Assembly (NCBI RefSeq): GCF_000244915.1
Contig: NZ_CM001442.1
Location: 3,038,001 to 3,102,000 of the forward strand
DNA from: Bradyrhizobium sp. WSM471
GTDB taxonomy: Bacteria > Pseudomonadota > Alphaproteobacteria > Rhizobiales > Xanthobacteraceae
Direction: 5' to 3'
DNA: 64,000 bases
In this document: piece after piece, positions 43,201-51,071 of the stretch
How positions within the stretch are numbered: the first letter of the stretch is position 1
Layout: every line of letters starts with the position of its first letter
Made by a program: the position numbers and the translations under genes
The notes under the pieces: model-generated
The model's database searches: none
Seen by the model: the letters and a program-made list of their open reading frames with translations, nothing else
Told to the model about the DNA's origin: nothing

Positions 43201-43461
43201 GCGGCGCTCGAAGCCGGCTTCGTCCGGTTCCGCCCGGTGCTGATGACCGCGCTCGCCATGATCATCGGCATGGCGCCGATGGCGCTGGGGCTCGGCGAGG
43301 GCGGCGAGCAGAATGCGCCGCTTGGCCGCGCCGTGATCGGCGGCCTGATCTTTGCAACCTTCGCCACGCTGATGTTCGTTCCGGTGGTGTTCAGCATGGT
43401 ACACAAGAAGCAAGGCGCCAAAGCCGCCGCCTCCCTGGAGACCCCGCATGTTGCCCACTGA
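40282..43461 (+). CDS. RND-family efflux transporter (inner-membrane pump)
   Basis: A 1059-residue resistance-nodulation-division pump of the hydrophobe/amphiphile or multidrug type. It starts with the family's first helix (ALSRPYTFVVLALLLLIIGP) and TPTDIFPDIRIPVI. The membrane proton-relay motif in helix 4 is VGILVDDATVTIENI, with paired Asp residues, and helix 11-12 shows TAIGMAPMALGLGEGGEQNAPLG-like sequence. It exports substrates with a periplasmic adaptor and an outer-membrane channel. The adaptor gene overlaps its end by 14 bases; no outer-membrane factor is adjacent. Gene order (pump before adaptor) is the reverse of the common arrangement. Confidence 0.93.
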   Translation: MIALVRIALSRPYTFVVLALLLLIIGPLAALRTPTDIFPDIRIPVIGVVWQYTGLPPDQMSGRITTPFQRALTTTVNDIEHITANSYNGFGIIKIFFQPNVDIRTANAQVTAISQTLIKQMPPGATPPLILNYSASTVPIVQVALSGDGLTEQNLADIGINQLRTPLVTVPGAAIPYPFGGKQRQVQIDLDPTALQARGLSGQDVANALAAQNLITPVGTQKIGQFEYIIQLNNSPLKIEELGNLPIKTVNGAMVYVRDVATIRDGNPPQTNIVHVDGNRSVLMMVLKAGATSTLDIIAGIKQKVIDVKDQLPDALKIGFIGDQSVFVRGAIEGVAFEGVIAALLTSVMILLFLGSWRSTVIIAVSIPLSVLGAIIMLSAIGETLNIMTLGGLALAVGILVDDATVTIENINYHLEQGKPVEQSILDGANQIVTPAFVSLLCICIVFVPMFFLTGVARFLFVPMAEAVMFAMIWSFLLSRTLVPTMANYLLQAHVHHEEGPPKSRNPLVWFQRGFEARFERIRGGYHNFLGLALAHRPVFVIGFLCVVGASFALVPFLGRNFFPAVDAGNILMHVRTQVGTRVEETANQLADVQKAIRKLIPGEIETLTDNIGMPISGINMTYNNTGVIGPQDGDIQIKLKEGHKPTEEHVRVLREQLPRLFPGVSFAFLPADIVSQILNFGAPAPIDLQIRGANLRANFAYANNLLARVRRIPGVADARIQQSPNNPTFNIDVDRTRAQYVGLTERDVTNSLVVNLAGSSQVAPTYYLNPDNGVSYSIVMQTPQYQMDSLSALQTLPITAAGNSQSPILGGIADIRRSTSSAVVSQYDIQSMVQIFATTSGRDVGAVATDIRQVIADTAKEVPKGSSVVLLGQVQTMNSAFTGLLFGLLGAVVLIYFLIVVNFQSWSDPFVIITALPAALAGIVWMLFATETTLSVPALTGAIMCMGVATANSVLVISFARERYEELGDPIAAALEAGFVRFRPVLMTALAMIIGMAPMALGLGEGGEQNAPLGRAVIGGLIFATFATLMFVPVVFSMVHKKQGAKAAASLETPHVAH

Positions 43462-44650
43462 ACCCCGCTCCCCGGTGTCGCACCGGAAACTGGGCATTTT
43501 CTGCGTGGTGGCGCTGATCGCGGCGGGCCTGGTCGTAGGCACCGGCATCCGTGCCCGCGAGGGGCAGGGCTCCAGGCTGAAGGCATGGACCGATGACCAG
43601 GCCGTTCCCAGCGTCGCGGTGACGCTGCCCAATGCCAAGGCTGCCAATTCGACCATCGACTTGCCGGGCCGTCTCGAAGCCTATTATCGCGCGCCGATCT
43701 TTGCCCGCGTTCCCGGCTATCTCAAAAGCTGGAGCGCCGACATCGGTGCGCGGGTGAAGGCCGGTCAGGTGATCGCCGAGATCGAGGCGCCCGACCTCGA
43801 CCAGCAATTACTTCAGGCCCGCGCCGACCTCGCCAGCCAGCAGTCCAGCGCCAGGCTGTCGGAAGCCACCCTCAACCGCCGCAAGACGCTGGTCGCCTCC
43901 AACTTCGTCTCCGCGCAGGAGATCGACGAGCGTACCGCCGATCTCTCCAACAAGAACGCGGCGGTTCGCTCGGGCCAGGCCAATGTCGAGCGGCTCGAGG
44001 CGCTCGCCGGTTACAAGAAGATCACCGCTCCGTTCGACGGTGTGGTTACGGCGCGGGACACCGACGTCGGTGCGCTGATCAATTCAGGCGGCGGCTCGGG
44101 CCCGGCGATGTTCGTGGTCTCCGACATCACCAAGCTGCGCGTCTACATCAACGTTCCCCAGAACTACGTGCCCGCGATCAAGATCGGCGCCAAGGCCGCC
44201 ATCGTACTGCCGGAGTATCCGAACCGGACCTTCCAGGCGACGGTGGAGGCTTCCTCGCAGGCGGTTGACGTCGCCTCCGGCACGACGCGCATGCAGCTCG
44301 GTCTCGACAATTCCTCAGGCGAGCTGATGCCCGGCGGCTACGCCAGCGTGAAGCTCAGCCTGCAGCGCGACTCCGCGCCGCTCAGCATTCCCGCCAGCGC
44401 GCTGATCTTCAACGGCAGCGGCCTGCGCGTCGCAACCGTCGGTCCGGACGACAAGGTCCTGTTCAAGCCCGTGACCATCGCCCGCGATCTCGGCAAGGAG
44501 ATCGAGCTCGCCTCGGGTATCGCGCCCGAGGACCGCGTCATCACGGCACCCCCGGACGGCCTCTCCGACGGCGACCAGGTCCGCGTGACCGGCGCCGCCG
44601 CCAAGGGCAAGCCCGCGACAGCTTCCGAGAAGCAGCCGCCGAAGGGGTAG
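43448..44650 (+). CDS. RND efflux periplasmic adaptor (membrane fusion protein)
   Basis: A 400-residue HlyD/AcrA-type adaptor. An N-terminal membrane anchor (KLGIFCVVALIAAGLVVGTGI, about residues 11-31) precedes a lipoyl-like half motif (YYRAPIFARVPGYLKSWSADIGARVKAGQVIAEIEAPDL near 76-118), a short coiled-coil hairpin (about 118-180) and beta-barrel domains. There is no lipobox cysteine, so it is anchored by the helix. ATG 43448 overlaps the pump gene by 14 bases, making translational coupling likely. A family B palindrome follows. Confidence 0.92.
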   Translation: MLPTEPRSPVSHRKLGIFCVVALIAAGLVVGTGIRAREGQGSRLKAWTDDQAVPSVAVTLPNAKAANSTIDLPGRLEAYYRAPIFARVPGYLKSWSADIGARVKAGQVIAEIEAPDLDQQLLQARADLASQQSSARLSEATLNRRKTLVASNFVSAQEIDERTADLSNKNAAVRSGQANVERLEALAGYKKITAPFDGVVTARDTDVGALINSGGGSGPAMFVVSDITKLRVYINVPQNYVPAIKIGAKAAIVLPEYPNRTFQATVEASSQAVDVASGTTRMQLGLDNSSGELMPGGYASVKLSLQRDSAPLSIPASALIFNGSGLRVATVGPDDKVLFKPVTIARDLGKEIELASGIAPEDRVITAPPDGLSDGDQVRVTGAAAKGKPATASEKQPPKG

Positions 44651-44657
44651 TTTTCTT

Positions 44658-44800
44658 CACCTCGCCCCGCTTGCGGGGAGAGGTCGGATCGCATCGAAGA
44701 TGCGATCCGGGTGAGGGGGACTCTCGGCGAGTCCCACTCTCACCGTCCTTGCGGAGACTCCCCCTCACCCCGACCCTCTCCCCGCAAGCGGGGCGAGGGA
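44658..44800. repeat. Family B palindromic intergenic repeat
   Basis: CACCTCGCCCCGCTTGCGGGG at the left pairs with CCCCGCAAGCGGGGCGAGG at the right, and an inner GGATCGCATCGAAGATGCGATCC hairpin is present. It fills the gap between two convergent genes, ending 2 bases before the thiolase-like stop codon. Confidence 0.85.
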
Positions 44801-44802
44801 GA

Positions 44803-46320
44803 CTACTTCCCCACCCGCCACTCCGGCAGGCCATCCGCAGCCATCGTGATCTCGCCAAGCGAACCCACCGGCGTCCTGTTCATGTCGAGCAGATGCGCCA
44901 GTGTCGCCGCGTCGCTCGCGGGAATCCGCGCCAGCGTGCGCCTGTCGTCTTCCGTCCGCAGCATCACCACGCCGTGCTCGACATCGCCGGCCCGGCCGTA
45001 GAGCACCGTAAAGCTCTCGACCTTGCCCTTGCCCGAGACATCCGAGACGAACTCCGGCACCGTACGCTTGTTGCTGTCCGCCGCCGCCTGCACGCTTGTC
45101 TCCTGTGCCAATGCCTCACGCGGCGGTACCTTCGACACCACCAGCGCATGATGCTTGGTGACGAAGCCGCCCTGGCCGTAAAGCAGGCCGAGCGTTGCGC
45201 CGTCGCGCACCCGCCGCACCATCGCGCAGGCGGCATGCGTCATGTAGGTGTTGAGCGGTGCGCCGAAGAAGGTGAGGCCGCCTGTTACGGTCGGCTGCAC
45301 GTCGGCGGAAAGGCCCAGCGTTCGCCGCGCCATCTTGGGCACGCACGGGAAGCAGCTATAGAGCTCGATCGCGTCGAATTTCTTTCCGTCGCCGCCGGCG
45401 AGATCCATCGCAGCCTTCAAGACGGCGTTCTGCGGATGGCTTTCGTAAAACTGGTCGCGCAACAGATAGTCGCGCGGCTCTTCCGCCGAAGCGCCGCCGA
45501 GCGGGTAGACGAGCTTGTCCTCGGCGATGCCTGCCGCACGCGCCCTGGCGAGGCTGGTGAGCAGCAGCGCGCCGCCCATGTTGACGCTGGGGTTCGCAAC
45601 CATGAGCTTGTTGTAGGGCCAGGCGATCAGGCGGTTGTCCGCCGTCGGCGTCGTGATCTCCTCCGGCGCATAGCGCCGCTTCAGCCAGGCATTTGGATTT
45701 TGCGCGGCGGCTTCCGAATAGCGCGACCAGAGCGTACCCGACTCCGCCATCGCTTCGCGTGGCGTCTGGCCCCAATGCGCCGACGATGCCGCTTCATAGA
45801 ACGGATAGACGGTCACTGGCCGGAACACGCCGAGCTTCACGGCCAGCGGTTTCTGGAACGCTGCGCCGCGTTTCGGCTCCTCGACGTCATGGGCGAACGG
45901 GGTCCATGGCAGCTTCGCGCCGGCGCGCTCCGCCTTGGTCGCCGTCGACTGTGCCTCCGCGCCGCAAACCGCGGCAACACTGCATTCACCGCGCGCAATG
46001 CGCTTTGCCGCTTCGTGGATGTAGCGGATCGGGCTCTCGCCGCCGACCGGGCCGTAATAGCAATGCGACGGCTTGATGCCGAGCCGCTGCGCCAGCAACT
46101 GCTCCGGATCGCGATAACGCCAGCTCAGGAAGTTGACGACGTCGAGCGACTGCACCTCGCCGAGCAACTTCGCGCCGGCATCTGCTTCCGCGCTCAGCAA
46201 GGCCTGTTCGAGCAGGTCGAGCGGCTCGAGGCCCTCGGTGATCTCCTTGGGGCGGTCGACGATCTCGCCGACGCCGACGATGACGGGGATGCGGTCTTCG
46301 GGGATGGTGGAGTTGGTCAT
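44803..46320 (-). CDS. Thiolase-superfamily acetyl-CoA acetyltransferase-like protein
   Basis: A 505-residue thiolase-fold protein of the SCP2-thiolase/acetyltransferase group, longer than classical thiolases because of a C-terminal OB-like extension. The candidate nucleophile Cys87 is in KPSHCYYGPVGGESP; the C-terminal GGLTFFGAPLNTYMTHA and GGFVTKHHALVVSK segments are where catalytic His and Cys normally lie. It could cleave or form 3-ketoacyl-CoA or act as a non-decarboxylating condensing enzyme. Substrate is unknown. It lies downstream of the nitronate monooxygenase-like gene, with a family A repeat between. Confidence 0.82.
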   Translation of the reverse strand: MTNSTIPEDRIPVIVGVGEIVDRPKEITEGLEPLDLLEQALLSAEADAGAKLLGEVQSLDVVNFLSWRYRDPEQLLAQRLGIKPSHCYYGPVGGESPIRYIHEAAKRIARGECSVAAVCGAEAQSTATKAERAGAKLPWTPFAHDVEEPKRGAAFQKPLAVKLGVFRPVTVYPFYEAASSAHWGQTPREAMAESGTLWSRYSEAAAQNPNAWLKRRYAPEEITTPTADNRLIAWPYNKLMVANPSVNMGGALLLTSLARARAAGIAEDKLVYPLGGASAEEPRDYLLRDQFYESHPQNAVLKAAMDLAGGDGKKFDAIELYSCFPCVPKMARRTLGLSADVQPTVTGGLTFFGAPLNTYMTHAACAMVRRVRDGATLGLLYGQGGFVTKHHALVVSKVPPREALAQETSVQAAADSNKRTVPEFVSDVSGKGKVESFTVLYGRAGDVEHGVVMLRTEDDRRTLARIPASDAATLAHLLDMNRTPVGSLGEITMAADGLPEWRVGK

Positions 46321-46360
46321 TTCTTCTTACTTCACATTCTAGATCTTCGGCACGCCATCG

Positions 46361-46476
46361 TCCTTCGAGGCCTTCGCTACGCTACGGCACCTCAGGATGA
46401 CGGCTACGGAGACGACGTCATCCTGAGGTGCGAGGCCGGCGGCGCACTTGCGCCGGTGGCCGAGCCTCGAAGGATG
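46361..46476. repeat. Family A palindromic repeat, inside-out copy
   Basis: TCCTTCGAGG and CCTCGAAGGA form the outer arms, and CACCTCAGGATGAC (46388-46401) pairs with GTCATCCTGAGGTG (46417-46430) inside. The order of the two sub-palindromes is reversed relative to the copies at 28982 and 32395. Confidence 0.8.
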
Positions 46477-46506
46477 AGCCGCAGGCGCTATTTCGGCCAC
46501 GGGCAA

Positions 46507-47640
46507 CTACTCCGCCACCAGCGCATTCATGTGCTCGACGGCCTCGGCGAACTCTTCCTTGAACTCCTGCACCACCGCGCCAGCCGACTTCACGCTGTCG
46601 ATCAGCCCGACGCCCTGGCCGACGAAGTAACTCACGAGGTCGCGCGCCTTCGCGTTGCCGCCCGCCGCGGCGCGGTCGATCGCGTTGAAGGCGTCGCGGC
46701 TGACGATGCTTTGCAGCGGCATCGGCAATGCGCCGGGGCTCTCGGGTGCGCGGTCCCAGGCGTCGGTCCAGACCGAGCGAAGCTGCCGTGCCGGCTTGCC
46801 GGTGCGGCCCTTCGAGCGCACCGCATCGCGCGACGATGCCGCGATCATCTTCTCGCGAAAGATCTCCGCGGTCTCGGACTCGACGGTGGCAAGCCACACC
46901 GAGCCGGTCCAGGCGCCCGCGGCACCCATCGCCATGCAGGCGGCCATCTGCCGTCCCGTCATGATGCCGCCGGCGGCGAGCACCGGCACGTCGCGGATCT
47001 TCTTGATCGCCTTGATCACCTCGGGCACCAGCACCATGGTCGAGACCTCGCCGCAATGGCCGCCGGCTTCGGTGCCCTGGACCACGAGGATATCGACGCC
47101 CGCCGCGACCTGGCGCAGCGCGTGCTCCTTGGCCCCGACCAGCGCCGCAACCGGCACGCCGTGCTTCCTGCCCATCTCGATCATGGCCTTCGGCGGCACG
47201 CCCAGGGCATTGGCGATCAGGCGGATCGGATGGTTGAACGAGACCTCCAGCAGCTCCAGCGCGGTCCTGCCATCGAACGGCTGCGGCTGGTTGTCGGCGA
47301 CCTCGGTGGTCGTGAGTTCGATGTCGTATTTCTTCAGGAGATCGCGGGTGTAGTCGCGGTGCTCCTGTGGCACGCGCGCTTCAAGGCTCTTCCAGGTGAC
47401 GTCCTTCTCGCCGGAGGTCGAGATGTTTTCGGGGATCAGCACGTCGATGCCGTAAGGCTTGCCGTCGACGTGCTCGTCGATCCATTTCAGTTCGCGCTCC
47501 AACGTATCCGGCGTGTGCACGGTCGCACCTAAGACGCCAAAGCCGCCGGCCCGGCTGACGGCGGCGACGACATCGCGGCAATGGCTGAAGGCGAGCAGCG
47601 GGAAATCGATGCCCAGCATGTCGCAGATCGGCGATTTCAT
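46507..47640 (-). CDS. Nitronate monooxygenase / 2-nitropropane dioxygenase-like flavin oxidoreductase
   Basis: A 377-residue FMN-dependent TIM-barrel enzyme of the NMO family. It begins MKSPICDMLGIDFPLLAFSHCRDVVAAVSRAGGFGVLG and contains the flavin/phosphate segments VVQGTEAGGHCGE and VLAAGGIMTGRQMAACMAMGAAGAWTGSVWL. The enzyme oxidises alkyl nitronates or acts as an NAD(P)H:quinone reductase; the substrate here is unknown. ATG 47640 is the family-like start. It lies downstream-facing toward the thiolase-like gene. Confidence 0.88.
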   Translation of the reverse strand: MKSPICDMLGIDFPLLAFSHCRDVVAAVSRAGGFGVLGATVHTPDTLERELKWIDEHVDGKPYGIDVLIPENISTSGEKDVTWKSLEARVPQEHRDYTRDLLKKYDIELTTTEVADNQPQPFDGRTALELLEVSFNHPIRLIANALGVPPKAMIEMGRKHGVPVAALVGAKEHALRQVAAGVDILVVQGTEAGGHCGEVSTMVLVPEVIKAIKKIRDVPVLAAGGIMTGRQMAACMAMGAAGAWTGSVWLATVESETAEIFREKMIAASSRDAVRSKGRTGKPARQLRSVWTDAWDRAPESPGALPMPLQSIVSRDAFNAIDRAAAGGNAKARDLVSYFVGQGVGLIDSVKSAGAVVQEFKEEFAEAVEHMNALVAE

Positions 47641-47944
47641 CGTTCTCTCCCGGTGGCCTCGCGTTGCTGTCGTTGCAATCTTGAGCGCAGGCTCATCGAC
47701 GCTAGACCATCGTCTTGCGCTATGCCAATCCGGATTTGGCGGCGCATCTTGCGTGCACACGCCGTGCTGCGCGAAGCCGTACGCCTGGCTCGACGGATGC
47801 GGTTTTCCGTGATGGCCGTCCTCGGCAACGTCGGATGCATGACGCGGTCGCGAGGCCCGCGCCGGACGCAGGGCCGGCGGGGCTTGCCATCGGCCGTCCG
47901 TGGGCTAATTAATGCAGGCGCATCTTTTTCGCCGGAGCCCGCCC
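47641..47944. other. Divergent intergenic region without a recognisable gene
   Basis: These 304 bases lie between the divergent nitronate monooxygenase-like and yghU-like genes. I see no repeat, RNA gene or convincing reading frame. A GCCGGAG Shine-Dalgarno-like sequence precedes the yghU ATG, and the AT-rich GGCTAATTAATGC near 47904 may be part of its promoter. Confidence 0.5.
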
Positions 47945-48826
47945 ATGACCGACACCCCCGCCTACGTGCCGCCGAAAGTCTGGACCTGGAACAAGGAGAA
48001 TGGCGGGCAGTTCGCCAGCATCAACCGTCCCATTGCCGGTCCCACCCATGACAAGGAGCTGCCGGTCGGCAAGCATCCCTTCCAGCTCTATTCGCTGGCG
48101 ACGCCGAACGGCGTCAAGGTCACCGTCATGCTGGAGGAACTTCTGGCGCTCGGCCACAAGGGCGCGGAATACGACGCCTGGCTGATCAAGATCGGCAACG
48201 GCGACCAGTTCGGCAGCGGCTTCGTCGACATCAATCCGAATTCCAAAATCCCGGCGCTGATGGACCGCTCCGGTCCGGAGCCGATCCGGGTGTTCGAGTC
48301 CGGCTCGATCCTGCTTTATCTCGCGGAAAAGTTCGGCGCCTTCCTGCCGAAGGACATCAAGAGCCGCACCGAGGCGATGTCGTGGCTGTTCTGGCAGATG
48401 GGCAGCGCGCCCTATCTCGGCGGCGGCTTCGGCCACTTCTACGCCTACGCGCCGACCAAGATCGAATATGCCATCGACCGTTTTGCAATGGAGACCAAGC
48501 GTCAGCTCGACGTGCTCGATCGCCGGCTCGCCGACAACGAATATCTCGCCGGCAGCGAATACACCATCGCCGACATGGCGGTGTGGCCCTGGTACGGCGC
48601 GCTCGCCAAGGGGCTGGTCTATGGCGCGGGCGAATTCCTGTCCGTGCAGGACTACAAGCACGTGCAACGCTGGACCGACCAGATCGCCAAGCGCCCCGCC
48701 GTCAAGCGCGGCCGCATGGTCAACCGTGTTTCCGGCGACCCCGCCAGCCAGCTCCACGAGCGGCATGATGCCGGCGATTTCGAGACCAAGACGCAGGACA
48801 AGATCGGCGAGGTTGCCGCGTCATAG
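47945..48826 (+). CDS. yghU: YghU-type glutathione-dependent disulfide-bond oxidoreductase
   Basis: A 293-residue Nu-class glutathione S-transferase homologue. It follows the E. coli YghU pattern closely: PKVWTWNKENGGQFASINRPIAGPTHDKELPVGKHPFQLYSL, then TPNGVKVTVMLEELLALG, ESGSILLYLAEKFG in the GSH site, and FLGGGFGHFY-like PYLGGGFGHFYAYAP. These enzymes bind two GSH molecules and reduce disulfides or organic peroxides; the activity here is inferred. ATG 47945 gives the standard N-terminus. A family B repeat follows before the convergent acyl-CoA dehydrogenase. Confidence 0.93.
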   Translation: MTDTPAYVPPKVWTWNKENGGQFASINRPIAGPTHDKELPVGKHPFQLYSLATPNGVKVTVMLEELLALGHKGAEYDAWLIKIGNGDQFGSGFVDINPNSKIPALMDRSGPEPIRVFESGSILLYLAEKFGAFLPKDIKSRTEAMSWLFWQMGSAPYLGGGFGHFYAYAPTKIEYAIDRFAMETKRQLDVLDRRLADNEYLAGSEYTIADMAVWPWYGALAKGLVYGAGEFLSVQDYKHVQRWTDQIAKRPAVKRGRMVNRVSGDPASQLHERHDAGDFETKTQDKIGEVAAS

Positions 48827-48840
48827 GGCGGTGCTCGCTT

Positions 48841-48983
48841 CACCTCGCCCCGCTTGCGGGGAGAGGTCGGATTGCATCGAAGATGCAATCCGGGTGAGGG
48901 GGATTCTCCGCGAGTCGAAGTGTCACCGTCCGTGCGGAGGCTCCCCCTCACCCTGACCCTCTCCCCGCAAACGGGGAGAGGGA
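48841..48983. repeat. Family B palindromic intergenic repeat
   Basis: CACCTCGCCCCGCTTGCGGGG and CTCTCCCCGCAAACGGGGAG are the outer arms, and an inner GGATTGCATCGAAGATGCAATCC hairpin is present. It lies between convergent genes, as do the other two family B copies. Confidence 0.85.
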
Positions 48984-48999
48984 AAAGACAGCCAGTTGA

Positions 49000-50277
49000 T
49001 CACGCCATGCTCAGCTCGTGGCGTCCCACCACCATCCAGTGCACCTCGTCCGGACCATCCGCGAAGCGGAGATGACGGACGTCCTGGTACATTTCGGCCA
49101 GCGGGGTCCAGTGCGAGATGCCGGTGGCACCGTGCATCTGGATCGACTGGTCGATGATCTTGCAGGCGCGCTCCGGCACCATGGCCTTGACCATGGAGAC
49201 CCAGACGCGGGCCTCCTTGTTGCCGAGCACGTCCATGGCCTTGGCGGCCTTCAGCACCATCAGCCGCATCGCCTCGATCTCGCAGCGCGCCTGCGCGATG
49301 ATCTGCATGTTGCCGCCGAGATGGGCGATCTTCTTGCCGAAGGCTTCGCGGGTGAGGCCACGCTGCACCATCAAATCTAGCGCCTTCTCGGCCTTGCCGA
49401 TGGTCCGCATGCAGTGATGGATGCGGCCCGGACCAAGCCGAAGCTGCGAGATCTCGAAGCCGCGGCCCTCGCCGAGCAGGATGTTCTCCTTGGGCACGCG
49501 GACATTGTTGAAGCGCATGTGCATGTGGCCGCGCGGCGCGTGGTCCTGGCCGAACACGTACATGGGACCGAGCACCTCGACGCCGGGCGTGTCGCGCGGC
49601 ACCAGGATCTGCGACTGCTGCTTGCTCGGCGCCGCATCCGGATTGGTCTTCACCATCACGATGAGGATCTTGCAACGGGGATCGCCGACGCCGGAGATGT
49701 AATACTTCTCGCCGTTGATGACCCATTCGTCGCCGACGAGCTTTGCCGTCGTCGAGATATTCTTGGCGTCCGAGGAGGCAACGTTCGGCTCGGTCATGAC
49801 ATAGGCCGAGCGGATTTCGCCGTTCATCAACGGCTTCAGCCACTTCTCCTTCTGCTCCTTGGTGCCGACGCGCTCCAGCACCTCCATGTTGCCGGTATCC
49901 GGCGCCGAGCAGTTCATGCTCTCCGAGGCCAGCGGGCTCTTGCCGAGCTCGGATGCGATATAGGCATAGTCGAGATTCTTGAGCCCCTGGCCGGTCTCGT
50001 CGTCGGGCAGGAAGAAGTTCCAGAGGCCTTCCTGCTTGGCCTTGTTCTTGGCCTTCTCCAGCACCTCGAGCTGCTTCGGCGTGAAGCTCCAGCGGTCTTG
50101 CTTGCCTTCGCCGGCCTTGGCGAACTCGATCGACATCGGCTCGACGGTGTCGCGGATGAACTTCCTGACGTGATCATAGAGCGGCCGGACCTGGTCCGAC
50201 ATGCGGAGGTCGTTGAGCTCGTCCCCGGGATTGAGGGTGTAGTTGGTGGTGCGGGGAATGTAGGTGTGTTTTGTCAT
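49000..50277 (-). CDS. Acyl-CoA dehydrogenase of ACAD10/ACAD11 (LvaC) type
   Basis: A 425-residue FAD acyl-CoA dehydrogenase. Instead of short-chain ACAD motifs it carries those of the ACAD domain of ACAD10/ACAD11: MTEPNVASSDAKNI (161-174), GEGRGFEISQLRLGPGRIHHCMRTIG (about 270-296) and LRFADGPDEVH near 405-415. In that family the enzyme works on 4-phosphorylated acyl-CoA made by an APH-type kinase and releases phosphate to give an enoyl-CoA. The kinase candidate is at 52804. The start ATG 50277 has the strong sequence GGGAGGAACA upstream. Confidence 0.88.
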   Translation of the reverse strand: MTKHTYIPRTTNYTLNPGDELNDLRMSDQVRPLYDHVRKFIRDTVEPMSIEFAKAGEGKQDRWSFTPKQLEVLEKAKNKAKQEGLWNFFLPDDETGQGLKNLDYAYIASELGKSPLASESMNCSAPDTGNMEVLERVGTKEQKEKWLKPLMNGEIRSAYVMTEPNVASSDAKNISTTAKLVGDEWVINGEKYYISGVGDPRCKILIVMVKTNPDAAPSKQQSQILVPRDTPGVEVLGPMYVFGQDHAPRGHMHMRFNNVRVPKENILLGEGRGFEISQLRLGPGRIHHCMRTIGKAEKALDLMVQRGLTREAFGKKIAHLGGNMQIIAQARCEIEAMRLMVLKAAKAMDVLGNKEARVWVSMVKAMVPERACKIIDQSIQMHGATGISHWTPLAEMYQDVRHLRFADGPDEVHWMVVGRHELSMA

Positions 50278-50435
50278 TGTTCCTCCCGGGGTCGCTGAGA
50301 TCGTGTTGAGCCGGAGAATAGTCGCAGCGTCGCCAAAGTGCGAGCGCGCATTTTTCCAACGCGAGCCATGCCACGTGATGGAATATCGCGAGGGCGTTTG
50401 AAATGTTGTTTGAATGATATCGCCAACACCCCGAT

Positions 50436-50567
50436 GTCGTCCCGGACAAGCGCAGCGCAGATCCGGGACCCATAACCACAGGGAGGAGTTTGACGAAGAC
50501 CCGGAGTTACGAGTTTGCTCCACAACCACTCCCTGTGGTTATGGGTCCCGGCCTTCGCCGGGACGAC
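50436..50567. repeat. Family D palindromic intergenic repeat
   Basis: GTCGTCCCGG at 50436 pairs with CCGGGACGAC ending 50567, with inner GGGACCCATAACCACAGGGAG and CTCCCTGTGGTTATGGGTCCC arms that are exact complements. It lies in the 305-base gap upstream of the acyl-CoA dehydrogenase gene. The rest of that gap (50278-50435) shows no gene. Confidence 0.85.
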
Positions 50568-50582
50568 ACTGAATATGTCGAT

Positions 50583-50963
50583 CTAGTTCGTCATCCGGTG
50601 CATTGCGCAGATCTTGTTGCCGTCGAGGTCGCGCAAATACGCAATGTAGAGGTTGACGCCGGGGCCCTGGCGGATGCCGGGAGGATCTTCGCAAGGAACG
50701 CCGCCGGCGGCGATGCCGGCCGTATGCCATGCATTGACCTGCTCAGGCGAGTTGGCGGCAAAGCCGATGGTGCCGCCATTCGCTGGCGTTGCCGCCTCAC
50801 CGTTGATCGGCTTCGTCACCGAGAACACGCCGGTCTTGGTGATGTAGAAGATGCGATGGCCGTCGACGCGCGCCGGCCGCACCTCGAGCGTGGTCAGCAA
50901 ATTGTCATAGAACGCCTTGGCCTTGTCGAGGTCGTTGGTGCCGATCATCACGTGTGAAAACAT
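50583..50963 (-). CDS. VOC-superfamily (glyoxalase/dioxygenase fold) protein
   Basis: A 126-residue single-module VOC protein. The opening MFSHVMIGTNDLDKAKAFYDNLL is the standard beta-alpha start with a potential metal His4, and the C-terminal half ends AYLRDLDGNKICAMHRM with the usual D(P/L)DGN turn. It could be a small isomerase, lyase or binding protein; the substrate is unknown. It lies between the ACAD11-type dehydrogenase and the SDR, both on the same strand, so it may be part of the same functional group. Confidence 0.85.
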   Translation of the reverse strand: MFSHVMIGTNDLDKAKAFYDNLLTTLEVRPARVDGHRIFYITKTGVFSVTKPINGEAATPANGGTIGFAANSPEQVNAWHTAGIAAGGVPCEDPPGIRQGPGVNLYIAYLRDLDGNKICAMHRMTN

Positions 50964-50982
50964 TTTGCCGTTCCCTCATCTT

Positions 50983-51066
50983 GTAGCCCGGATGGAGCGA
51001 AGCGAAATCCGGGTCTTGTTTGCCTTTTTGGCGGTCCCGGATTGCGCTGCGCTCCATCCGGGCTAC
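50983..51066. repeat. Family F palindromic intergenic repeat
   Basis: GTAGCCCGGATGGAGCGAAGCG at 50983 pairs with CGCTGCGCTCCATCCGGGCTAC ending 51066, around a CGGTCCCGGA and TTTTT-containing loop. It separates two same-strand genes. Copies recur at 54173 and 61948. Confidence 0.85.
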
Positions 51067-51071
51067 GAGAA

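Noticed and set aside
39457..43656. A 1399-codon minus-strand open frame opposite the RND and second chemoreceptor genes
   Set aside because: It is an antisense shadow created by high GC third positions. Its composition is rich in Arg, His, Asp and Gly, with no domain, while the plus strand encodes clear RND and MCP motifs.
44671..47532. A 953-codon plus-strand open frame
   Set aside because: It lies opposite the thiolase-like and nitronate monooxygenase-like genes, crosses two palindromic repeats, and has no recognisable domain.
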